Shown here one piece after another: positions 31,780-40,997 of a DNA stretch of 64,000 bases (positions within the stretch are counted from its first letter, which is position 1; the number at the start of each line of letters is the position of its first letter). The notes below the pieces were generated by a model. It was not told where the DNA came from and ran no database searches. It was given only the letters and a program-made list of their open reading frames with translations. The DNA comes from Porphyra umbilicalis (lineage: Eukaryota > Rhodophyta > Bangiophyceae > Bangiales > Bangiaceae). The DNA is taken from contig KV918782.1 in assembly GCA_002049455.2 (NCBI GenBank), forward strand, positions 1-64,000, given 5' to 3'. A program made the translations under genes and the position numbers.

Positions 31780-33356
31780 GAGGCTCGTACCGCTGCTACT
31801 CGCAGTCAACCCCTTGTCGTCAACCATGCTGTCAAGGCCCACGACTCAATGCTGACGCCGGTGAGGATGACGTGCATACCGTCCTGAATACGTTGTTCAT
31901 ATACTGGTGGTCTTGCACGATTTTTTTTGTCGCTGCTGTTGTGTTTGACCGTCCATTTGTCTTCTTATTATGGTCATTTATTTGCTGGATCCTGTCGTTT
32001 TTCCATATATTTTCCGCGGGTTTCTCCAATATATTTTCTTACATCCCGTCAACGAGAAAAACTGAGGGACCTCCTGTCGGTAAATCTGACAGATAAACAG
32101 CGTACCCACAGACGGAATCGTCTTGAAACATGGCCTTGAGACTAGTTGCGCACGTCGTCGCAAGAAGAAAATCAAAAGCAGCTCTTCAGCCGGTCCATGA
32201 AACCATCATGGGGATAATGCGGTCCTCCATATTGAGGACCTCCTTGGAGGATATACCTGGCTTTATTTGCCGCAATGTTCTGTCGCACGTTCCCGGTATC
32301 ATCGCTATGCATGTGTCTCGCATCGTACACAGAGCTAGTCCTTTGTCTATTCCGGGGATGGTCTCGCCGTCTGACGTCGCACTCGCCCCTGGTTCAGGCT
32401 CTTGCGCAGTTCTCAAGGGAGGAATGAAGCGTTGCTCGTGCTCTTGCTCCGAGTACATCGCCTAAATGGAATTCTAATAAGACCCTGGACCAGTGTTTTG
32501 AAAGTGCCTATGGTTTCACTTTGGGTTCAGTCCAGAGACCATACCCCAAGATACGCCGCGAAGCTATGTTGTAAAACAGACTGCACGACAGTCGTGGAAA
32601 CAGTCCGGAAAGCAGTCCGGACAACAGTCCCTGAACTGATCCCAAGACCATCTTGCGTCGAAAACCAAGGTAATCACAGGATTGCACCAGACAAATTCCG
32701 AGAACGATCCGCGGGACGAATCGAGCCGTCTCAGGAGATAATCCTCAAGATTATCTGTCAGAATTCTAGGAACTTTCCTCAAGATACGCCTCAGAGCTGC
32801 CTTCGATCGAAGAATAATGACTGCTCCTTAATTCTTTCAGAAGAACATATCTCACTTTATCTCGTGAATTTCATACCACCACGCAGTGTAATCCGTGGAG
32901 CAGCCGTGAGTCGAATCCCAATTATAGCTCCTTATTTATAATGGAATAATAGATTTCAACAAAGACACGGATCTTAAGTCTAACACACAGTGAGTGGGCC
33001 GAGAAAAAAAGAAAAAACCGCCATGTCTCATCTTTGAGACAAGCACCATCCCACGCAAGACCCGGGATGTACGCGGCCGCGGCCAATTCGGCGCAGTTTC
33101 TGCACCGACCGTTGTGCTTGGGGGCTGAGCGTTCGGTCTGATTGCGAGCCTCGCGGGTGCACAAAAAGACTGCACACTCAGATAGAATCTTGACGCTCCC
33201 ATAGCCACTCCCCGCCCAAAAGGCTGGTAGGGACGCCCGAGAAAACACGCCACAAACATATGTGCGCGAGACCAGGCTGTACAAAACACGACCAGGTTGA
33301 ATGCCAGGCAGCAAGCAAACAGCAGCGACCCGCAACGACCAAGCGCACCCCATCTC
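31780..33356. other. Intergenic, AT-richer stretch, no gene recognised
   Basis: About 1.6 kb, notably less GC-rich than its neighbours, between unrecognised gene copy 1 and the oxidoreductase gene. Short frames only. Around 32590-32640 a CAGTCC-type short motif recurs several times. Nothing else is seen. Confidence 0.5.
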
Positions 33357-33750
33357 TCACCCCTCACACGGCGGCGCCATCCCCCACATCGCCGCCCTCC
33401 CCGCCCTCCCCCCCCCCCACACGCGCAAGACAATCTTGCCAGTTGCGTGCCCCTCCTCCAGCACCGTCATCGCCTGGCGCCACTCGCTCAGCTCGGCGAC
33501 CAAGCCGACGACCACTTCGAGGCGCCCCGCGGCGACCCAGCCGAGAAGCACGCCCACCGCCGCCCCGTCTGCGGCCACCACGTGCGGCGTCCAGTCCACC
33601 CCCGCCACCGCCGCGCGGGCGGTCGTCGGCGCCGCGCGGGCGGCGAGGTACCACCGCAGCACCGCCGGGCACGACCCGCCTGGAAACCAGTGCGCCGCCG
33701 TTGCCGCATAGACGGGCCCCGTGACGCCGACGAGTGGCGGGCGGGGGCGG

Positions 33751-33785
<35 letters not shown>

Positions 33786-34609
33786 GCCGCCGCCGCGGTC
33801 CCGCCCCCCCCCCGTCGCGAGGGCGGGGAGGAGGCCCGGCACGGCGTCGCCGACCAAGTCGCCCGCCGCCTCGACGCGCCCGCCCGCCGACGCCACAACG
33901 GCCGCCGCGACGGCGGCCGCGTCGCCGCGGGGCACCGTCTCGGTCGCGCCGAGGCGGCGCGCGAGGGCGGCCTTGCCCGCCGACACGGACACGACGATGC
34001 GGGGGACGCGGGCGACCGCCGCCGCCAGCTGCACCGCAAACGAGCCGGTGCCGCCGACGCCGCCGTGGAGCAACACCGACGCGGGCGCCGCGGCGGCGGC
34101 CGCCGCCGGCCGCCCGTCGGGCGCAAGCACGCCGAGGCGCCCGAGCACCTGCAGCGCGGTGAGGGCGGCGAGCGGCACCGCCGCGGCGCGCTCAAACGTC
34201 ACGCCGAGGGGGATGGGCGCGAGGCAGCCCCCGGGGACGGCCACGTACTCGGCGAGGCAGCGGCCGGCGGGCGCCATGCCCGCCACGCGCGCGCCGGGCG
34301 ACAGCGCCGGGTCGGCGTCGAACGACGCAACGACGACGCCGGCAACGTCAAAGCCAGGGATTTCCGGGTAGGCGGGGAAGGGGAGGCCGGCGGTGCCCCG
34401 CACCCGCTTCCAGTCGACGGGGTTGAGGCCGACGGCGGCGACGCGGACTAGGACCGTCGGGGGGGAGTCAGCGACGAGGGGGGCGGGGGGGGGGCGTCGG
34501 CGGCAGGGGGAGGTGGTGGGCGTGAGGGGAGCGTGGGCGTCGGAACCGTGGACGAGAGGGAGAGGGCCGTGGCGGGGTCGCCACGAGCCGAGTAGACGAC
34601 CGCCGACAT
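33357..34609 (-). CDS. Quinone-oxidoreductase-like, zinc-free alcohol dehydrogenase (MDR) family
   Basis: Start ATG 34609 gives MSAVVYSARGDP, the usual opening strand of NADPH:quinone oxidoreductases. The body carries VLVRVAAVGLNPVDWKRV, FPAYPEIPGFDVAGVV, RVAGMAPAGRCLAEYVAV, and the nucleotide-binding LLHGGVGGTGSFAVQLA. The C-terminus is typical (EGHATGKIVLRV). A Gly run near 33765-33800 lengthens the protein. The N-terminal piece and the body are in different frames; one missing C in a run of seven at about 34455 accounts for this. An upstream ATG near 34651 in the same frame could add a short leader. It reduces quinones or enal-type carbonyls with NADPH if typical. It is divergent from the OS-9 gene, which starts at 35256. 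Confidence 0.8.
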
Positions 34610-34822
34610 GGTCGGGGGAGGGGTGCTTGGGGCGGTGACCGCCGGCGCCATAGAGGCAAGAAGGGTAGACTGATTTCGAGACAGAAGGGGGTAAAGAGCG
34701 CGAGGGAGTGGAGCGCAGCAACAGCTCGGCGCGGGGAAGACGACCGCACGACGGCGAGCAAGACGCGATGGGTCTTTTGTTGAGGCGGCCGCGGCCGGCG
34801 GCAGCCCGCCGCCCACGTCACC

Positions 34823-34833
34823 CCATTTATACC
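34823..34833 (-). promoter_or_regulatory. TATA box of the oxidoreductase gene
   Basis: On the minus strand, CGGTATAAATGGGG lies about 215 bp upstream of ATG 34609. A TGACGTGG motif lies just downstream. Confidence 0.45.
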
Positions 34834-35255
34834 GGCAGCAAACGGCGCTGCCGTCGTGCAGGCGTCACGCCATGGACGTCAGAGGCTGCGGCAACTGCTA
34901 CAGCGGGGGCGACGAGGCCGTGCTCGTAGCGCGTGTTAGCCCTCTGCGCTCGACAACGGTGGTAGCGAGGCGGTCGCCGGTTGGCTGATGAGCCTCCCCA
35001 CCACGAGAGCTCAGTGGACTGACACTTCGATAGAGCAGCAGGGCTTACAGCTGAGGTCTGAAGGAACCATGGTATGTAGCCCCCGGTCGGTCTGATCCAT
35101 CAGCAGCAGACTTCGTGCTGACGGCACAGCACTTCTCCCTTGCCGTCCTCGACACCTCGGCGGTGTTCTTGGTCTTGCCACCTCCGAGTCTATCTGTCTC
35201 CCTTTTCACTCGTCCGCTTGCCTGTGCTTGTTGGCTGCCGGCGCGAACAGTGACC

Positions 35256-37028
35256 ATGTCTTTGGCATGGCGCCGGTCCCGCTACCGGCGCCGCCGGCCG
35301 CGCCTCGCCACTGCTACGGCTGCCGCCATCGCTGCTTCCGCCGCAGTGGCAGTCGCGACCACCCTCCTCCTCCTCCTCCCCCCCCCCGCGACGGCGCTTA
35401 AGGTTATTTTCTCCAACGCGATCCCCGACTACCCCTCCCCCGGCCCGCAATACACGCTCGCGCTCCCCCCGCCCGGGGGCGCCGTCCCCCCCGGCGCCCG
35501 CCCGCTCGCCGACGCCGACGAGTCTGTCGACGTGACGCTGACAACGCCGACCGGGCAGCGCATGCGTTGTGGGGTGCCGGTGGAGCGCCCGCCGGGCGCC
35601 GAGTCTCCGGCGGCCGCCGCTCGGCGCAAGCGGGTGGCGGCGGGGGGGGGGCTGTTTGACGGCATTGACAAGCTCCTGTCGGCGTACGACGGGCTGTGCT
35701 TTTTGAGGGTGCGTTGGAGGGGGAGGAGGGGGTGTGCATATCGGGGTAGATATAGAGGGCGGGGGTGGGACTGGGGTGAGGCGGTTCCATGGGCGGGTGG
35801 CCTTTGTCCACGCTGGAACGCCTTGCTCGTGGTCATGAGCGGGTGGCGCTGGCTGGCCGGCGCGTGCCGCCATCAGGCGTATTGTGGAGCGTCTCTGACA
35901 ACTGGAGTGTTGTTCGTCCTCGTCGTGCCGTGTTCCGCTGTCCCTTGCTACCCCACCCGCTCCCGTGTGCTGCCCTCCTCAACGATGGCGGCCCTGCTCT
36001 CCTTCTCCATTTGCACCACACAGCTGGAAGGGTGGTGGACGTACGAGTTTTGCTACGGCTCCCGCCTGGTTCAACGCCACATCCCCCGCGATGGGGAGGA
36101 CGACACGACGTATGTGCTGGGCTTGGCGCCGCCGTCACTGGCGCGGTTTGGGGGCGAGACGTCGGCGACGGCGACGGATGGGAAACCGGGCGGTGACGAG
36201 TCGTCGACAGATGGGGATGCAGAGGTGGCGGCGAGCTCCACGAGTCCAGGGTCAGCAGGTATGGTTGCTGACGTGTGGATGTTGAGGCATGCAGTGGCGC
36301 TGCTGCTTTGCGCGGTCTGCCTTTTTTTTTTTTTTGTCTGTTGCTGCTGCACCGACCGTTTCGTGGTGAGAAGCTCTCGTCGTCCAGCGCGTTGCCGCGC
36401 TGTGCTCTCTGGTCTCTCCGCCAAGGCCATGCGCCTGTTCTGTCCACGTCCTGACTTGTTTCCCCTGTTCCCGCCACCGGCTCTCCGTCCCCCGCTACCT
36501 TCTCCATTGCTTCCCCCCCGCAGATTCTCAACCCGAACAAACCGCCCCCCCCTACGTGCAAGTATACAACAATGGAACGCTGTGCGACATCGCGTCGGAA
36601 ACCCCCCGCCAAGTCACCATCCGCTACCTGTGTGCCACCGCCCTCCACGGGCCGCTGGCGACGCGCGTCACCCCCCGGGGGAGGGCACCTCGTCGAGCTC
36701 CGCCCGCGGCTCATCCAGCAGCGGCGGGAAGGGTGACGGGTCGACGCCAAGCACGCAGGAGGGGTCGGCGCCTACCGACGCGGTCACCGCGCACTACATT
36801 GCCGCGGTGCGGGAGCCCGCGTCGTGCGTCTACGAGCTGGATTTTGTGAATGACGCGGTGTGCGCACACGAGGCGTACGCACAGGAGGATGCGGAGGGGG
36901 GGGCCAAGACCATGTGGTGCACCATAGACGGGGAGGGAGGCGGCGCCGGCGACGGCGGGGCGGCGGCCAAGGGGGGGTTCCGCGGGCTGGCCGGCAGCCG
37001 CATGCCACGGGCAAGCCTCACGTTTTAG
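35256..37028 (+). CDS. OS9: OS-9/Yos9-like ER lectin (ERAD), three exons
   Basis: Exon 1 (35256-35708) begins with a basic cluster and a hydrophobic signal segment (AVAVATTLLLLLPPP), and ends GLFDGIDKLLSAYDGLCFLR. Exon 2 (36024-36258) holds WWTYEFCYGSRLVQRHI and TTYVLGLAPP. Exon 3 (36524-37028) holds PPYVQVYNNGTLCDI, VTIRYLC and EPASCVYELDFVNDAVCAHEAY. Together these form the mannose-6-phosphate-receptor-homology domain of OS-9, which binds trimmed glycans of misfolded proteins and hands them to the HRD1 ligase in the ER. Introns are 35709-36023 (GTGCGT...CACACAG, 315 bp) and 36259-36523 (GTATGG...CCGCAG, 265 bp). In exon 3 the frame changes near 36675 in a CCCCCC/GGGGG stretch; one missing C or a small third intron would explain it. 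No HDEL-type tail is present. Confidence 0.85.
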   Translation: MSLAWRRSRYRRRRPRLATATAAAIAASAAVAVATTLLLLLPPPATALKVIFSNAIPDYPSPGPQYTLALPPPGGAVPPGARPLADADESVDVTLTTPTGQRMRCGVPVERPPGAESPAAAARRKRVAAGGGLFDGIDKLLSAYDGLCFLRVRWRGRRGCAYRGRYRGRGWDWGEAVPWAGGLCPRWNALLVVMSGWRWLAGACRHQAYCGASLTTGVLFVLVVPCSAVPCYPTRSRVLPSSTMAALLSFSICTTQLEGWWTYEFCYGSRLVQRHIPRDGEDDTTYVLGLAPPSLARFGGETSATATDGKPGGDESSTDGDAEVAASSTSPGSAGMVADVWMLRHAVALLLCAVCLFFFFVCCCCTDRFVVRSSRRPARCRAVLSGLSAKAMRLFCPRPDLFPLFPPPALRPPLPSPLLPPRRFSTRTNRPPLRASIQQWNAVRHRVGNPPPSHHPLPVCHRPPRAAGDARHPPGEGTSSSSARGSSSSGGKGDGSTPSTQEGSAPTDAVTAHYIAAVREPASCVYELDFVNDAVCAHEAYAQEDAEGGAKTMWCTIDGEGGGAGDGGAAAKGGFRGLAGSRMPRASLTF

Positions 37029-37329
37029 GCGGGACGGGGGTGCGCCGTGCGGCGTGCGGTCGTCGGTGTGATTTGCACGGCGAGTGGGTGCCCGCCGTGC
37101 CCGTGGCGTGGCCCGCCGCGCGCTGAAAGGAAGTGGTGTGTGCGCCGGGCGCGGTGCCGCAAGCGCGTCGGGTAGACGTGTCGGCCGGCTGCAGCCGCAA
37201 CGTACAGCGCTCTTCCCTTCCTCCTCGCCCAAACCGCGGCCGACCGCACTCAAGCACGCGCCGTGGTGAAGTTGTCTCCAACCCGCCCGCCCCCCCCCCC
37301 GCCCCATGTCGTGCACCCGAGTCGCCCCC

Positions 37330-38451
37330 CTATTGCGCCTTTTTTGCCCCCCCGCCCCCCCCCGTCGCTGCCGCCGCCGCCATCCGCGCCCGGTGCGCGC
37401 GGCCGATCAGCCCGTTCCAGTACCACACGTAGCCCTGCGCGACGAGGCGCAGCACCCCCCCGAAAAACACCTCGGCCCCCGCCCGCGGCGCCATCCCGGC
37501 GGTCACCCCCCCGAGCATCCCCCCCTCAAAGCCAAAAGTCACCCGCTCGCGGCCCGCGGCGACGCCCGCGAGCATGCCCGCCGCCACGGCTTCGGGGGAC
37601 CAGAGCCCCCCCCCCTCCGACACGGCCACCGTCTCGGCGGGCTTGCCCACATTCTCCGCCTCGTAGCCGGGCGTGGCCGTGTCGGGCGGATACACGGTCG
37701 TGACGCCAATACCATACGGGCGGAGCTCATAGTAGAGGGCCTCCCCGAGGCCGCGGAGGCCCCACTTGCCCGCGCAGTACGTCGCCATGCCGTACACGCC
37801 GGTGAGGCCCGCCATGGAGGAGACGAGGACGAGCCGCCGCGGGTGCGCGGGGGGGGGGGTCACCCCGGTCATGGCCACCGCCGCCGCGTGGGCGGTGTGG
37901 AGGCCCGTACCGAGGTTGGCCGCCACCTGCCGGTCGAGGTCCGGCCCGGGCGTTTCGACAAACCGGCGGGCCGTCGCCGCGCCCGCCACGCAAAAGGCAA
38001 AATCAACGGGGCCGTGCGCGGCGGTGGCGGCCGCGACGGCGGCGGCCGCGCCCGCCGGCGTCGACACGTCGGCCGACACGCCGACGACGGGGGGGGTGGG
38101 GGGCGGGGACCCTGCGCCCGCTGGTGCCGACGCGGGTGCCGCCGCCGCCGCCGTCGCCGACGCGGCCGCTGCCGCCGCCGACGCTGCCACCGGCACTGCG
38201 CGGAGGGCGGCGACGGCGGCCGCGAGTTTGGCCCCATCCCGCCCGACGACGGTCACGCGGGCGCCCGACGCAACGGCGGCGGCGGCAGCGGCTTTGCCAA
38301 TCCCCGACGTGCCGCCGGTGAGGAGGACGTGGCGGCCCGCATAGGCGGCCGCCGTGCGGCGGGCGGCCGCCGCGCGGGCGGCGGTCGTGGCGGCGGCGGC
38401 GGCGGCGAGGAAGATGGGGACGAGGAGGGCGAGCACGTGAGGGAGCTCCAT
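37330..38451 (-). CDS. KDSR: 3-ketodihydrosphingosine reductase
   Basis: This is an intronless 373-residue short-chain dehydrogenase. An N-terminal membrane anchor (HVLALLVPIFLAAAAA) is followed by the NADPH-binding TGGTSGIG (about residue 45) and, later, catalytic Ser in VLVSSMAG and YCAGK (YxxxK). The family marker YPPDTATPGYEAENVGKP is nearly the KDSR/TSC10 consensus. A C-terminal hydrophobic stretch precedes the end AKKAQ, which fits a KKxx ER-retrieval signal. The enzyme reduces 3-ketosphinganine to sphinganine at the cytosolic face of the ER, the second step of sphingolipid synthesis. An Ala-rich insert at residues 80-115 lengthens it relative to the 330-residue norm. It is convergent with the OS-9 gene, with 300 bp between. 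Confidence 0.9.
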   Translation of the reverse strand: MELPHVLALLVPIFLAAAAAATTAARAAAARRTAAAYAGRHVLLTGGTSGIGKAAAAAAVASGARVTVVGRDGAKLAAAVAALRAVPVAASAAAAAASATAAAAAPASAPAGAGSPPPTPPVVGVSADVSTPAGAAAAVAAATAAHGPVDFAFCVAGAATARRFVETPGPDLDRQVAANLGTGLHTAHAAAVAMTGVTPPPAHPRRLVLVSSMAGLTGVYGMATYCAGKWGLRGLGEALYYELRPYGIGVTTVYPPDTATPGYEAENVGKPAETVAVSEGGGLWSPEAVAAGMLAGVAAGRERVTFGFEGGMLGGVTAGMAPRAGAEVFFGGVLRLVAQGYVWYWNGLIGRAHRARMAAAAATGGGGGAKKAQ

Positions 38452-40997
38452 GGTTGGTGGGAAGGGGGGGGGGGGGGGGGAGGGGGAAGAAAGTCAAGGC
38501 GAGACGGGCAGGCCGACAAGCGGAGCGGGGAGGGAGGCGGCGGCAGCGACGACTGGATGCAGGGTGGGCGGGGGCGGCGGTCGGGCCGCACGGGGCGGCC
38601 GGCACCGCCAAACCCCCTGGGCAGCACCCGCGGCGGCAGCGGCTGCGGCAGCGCGTGCCGTGTGCCCCGTCCGAGCAGGGGGGGGCGGCCTGACAGACGG
38701 GAGCCCGAGCGGCGGCAGCGGCTGCCACCGACGCGCGCGCGCGCGGGGAGAGACCCCGGGATCCGCGGGCGGCGCAGACCCCGCGTGGCAATCGCGACGC
38801 TGCGCCGGCGTTGGCGGCGACCGCGACGTGGCGCACCGCGCAATGACAAATGCTTTCGAGCCGCCTGCCGTTTCGCGCTCCACGTCGGCGCCCGGCCGGC
38901 CCGCCGCCGCGGGCCGCCCGCCGCCGCGGGCCGCCCGCCGCCGCGGGCCGCCCGCCGCCGCGGGCCGCCCGCCGCCGCGGGCCGCCCGCCGCCGCGGGCC
39001 GCCCGCCGCCGCGGGCCGCCCGCCGCCGCCGGCGCGTGCGGGCGCGCCGGTCGCCGGCGCCCCCCCCCCCCCCTTGTCCTTCGTGGCCCGCCGCTGCGCC
39101 CGGCCGTCGCGGGGTGGCCTTGGCGACGCGCGCGCCCGCGCGCGCGTGCCCCCCGTGGCGCGCCGGCGCGCCGGCGGTCGCCCGGCGACCGACGCGGCGG
39201 TGGGCGGCCGGCGCCCCGCCGACGCTGCGCGTCGCGCGCGCGCGCGCGCGCGCGCGCCGCGGCGGTGCGCCGCCGGCGGCCGCGCGGGCCACCGCCGCGG
39301 CGCGTGGCGGGGCACGCGCCGCCGGCCGGCGCCGCCGCCGCCGCCGCCGCCGCGTGGCCGCCGGTGGGGGGGGGCGGCGCCGCCCGGTGGGGGCCCCCGC
39401 CCGCGCGTCACGACCGCGGGGGCACCCGCGTCTGAGCGGGCCGACGGGCGCGCGATGACGGGCGGCGGGGGTGGGGTGGTGGGGCGGGGCAGAAAGAGAG
39501 AAAAAACATAAGATGGGGGCTCGGCGGCACTGGACGGGTGTCGTGGGGAGGCATTGGCGCTTTTGTTTTTGCCCGAGGGCGCGCACCCGTGTGGTTTTAT
39601 TTTTTTTACCCCCACTTTCTGCTCGATAGTGTTGGATGGGGGGGGCGATGCGGGCGGGCGACGCGGCCAGCGTGGCCGGCCCCGTGGACAGCAGCGCGAG
39701 CCTCGCGTGTAGCAGCGCCATGGGGTGCTTCTCTGCCACAGCGAGGGCCGGTGCCCTCTTTAGCCGTGTATCCCGAGACGCGTGGTCGCACGTGGCAGTC
39801 CCGACCACTTTGTAGCCGTTGTCACGACGGATGCTCCTGGCAGGGTGGCTCGCGGCGGGGTGCAGCTGCGTCTTTGTGCTGACGGGTCGAGGAGGACGCT
39901 TGGCACGGGCGCCCAGCGACCGCACCAGCAAAGCGTCTGGACTGATGTCGCGACCAGCATTCATGGGGAGGGATGACAATCGCTGTGCAGGACCGACTCC
40001 CGCGCCAATGGCCACCACTCTTGTGAGCGACTGGCCCCATGGTGTCAATCATGGGGCCCTCTGGCAAGAGGAAAAGTCTTGTCCGGCCATTCTTGATCGA
40101 GTACCAGCAGGGAGGAGGATTCCTGATCTCAATATGTAGCGGCCGCCAGCAACCTGCAGAGCGGCGGTGGCAGTCCCTGTCAAAAGCGACGGGCCGCCGC
40201 AGCGACACTGACGGGGCGAGGACAGCCGCGCACCGACATCCCAAGGCGTACGTCCTTTCGTACCCCCGCCGACCGCATTGCGCTCTGGGCTTGCAATGAG
40301 CCATTGGTTCCGGGCACCGTTCTGCACAGCGCAAAGAGCCGAGACAGGCGAAGCCATCCCGCCACGAGATGAAGTGGAAGAAAGCTCACTCCCGCGTTGC
40401 GCCATTGGCACAGTTTCCTCCTTTTCACACCACTTTCAGATGGCGCTGGCGCCCCAGCTTCAAAAGCGTTGCGCACACTCGGCGTTGTGACCATCATCCC
40501 GCTGTCACCCGGGTGACCACCGCGGGACGCTGCTAAACACGCCACAGTGCGACGTTCGACGGTTCTGTGCTGCGAGTCCCAGCCATGATATCAGCGGATC
40601 ATGATCCGCTTGGAAAATCTCGCCGCACCTTTGAAGTGCCATCCGGACACACTGAAGACACTTCAGCTAGTTTGGTGGGTGACCAGGACAGCCGAGTTCC
40701 CCAGCTGGATTATGATCAGTTCAGCAACCAGGCACTGGCTGGTGTCGCAGCGGGTTGAAAATCCAGTACAGTAGAGTCACCTGAGCCAGTTGCCCGACAC
40801 CTAACTTGCCGCCCAATGTGGACACGCCCTTCTCTTGGGGTGTGGGTCGCAGTGACCCAGTGTTGCAGGCGCATCAGCTGTTGCGTTGAGCCGTTCGGCA
40901 CCGTGCGCCGCTGTTGCTGCTTCTTTCTCCCTCCCCCGCCCATCGCTTCTTCATCGCGGTAATCCTCTCTTGCGCCGCGGTCGCCTGCTCGCCCTCC
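38452..40997. other. Intergenic with extreme GC repeats
   Basis: From 38460 to about 39500 the DNA is almost all G and C, with an 18-bp tandem repeat and a CG dinucleotide run (39233-39258). Long open frames on both strands are compositional. From 39500 to 40997 composition returns to normal and I see no gene. The NB-ARC/WD40 start codon is at 40998. Confidence 0.5.
38890..39040. repeat. 18-bp GC tandem repeat, about eight copies
   Basis: The unit CCGCCCGCCGCCGCGGGC repeats head to tail with almost no change. The near-identity suggests recent expansion or slippage. Confidence 0.85.

Noticed and set aside
37306-40048. Long open frames of 350-700 codons on both strands over the KDSR gene and upstream
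   Set aside because: They are shadows of KDSR or products of GC repeats, and composition is not protein-like.
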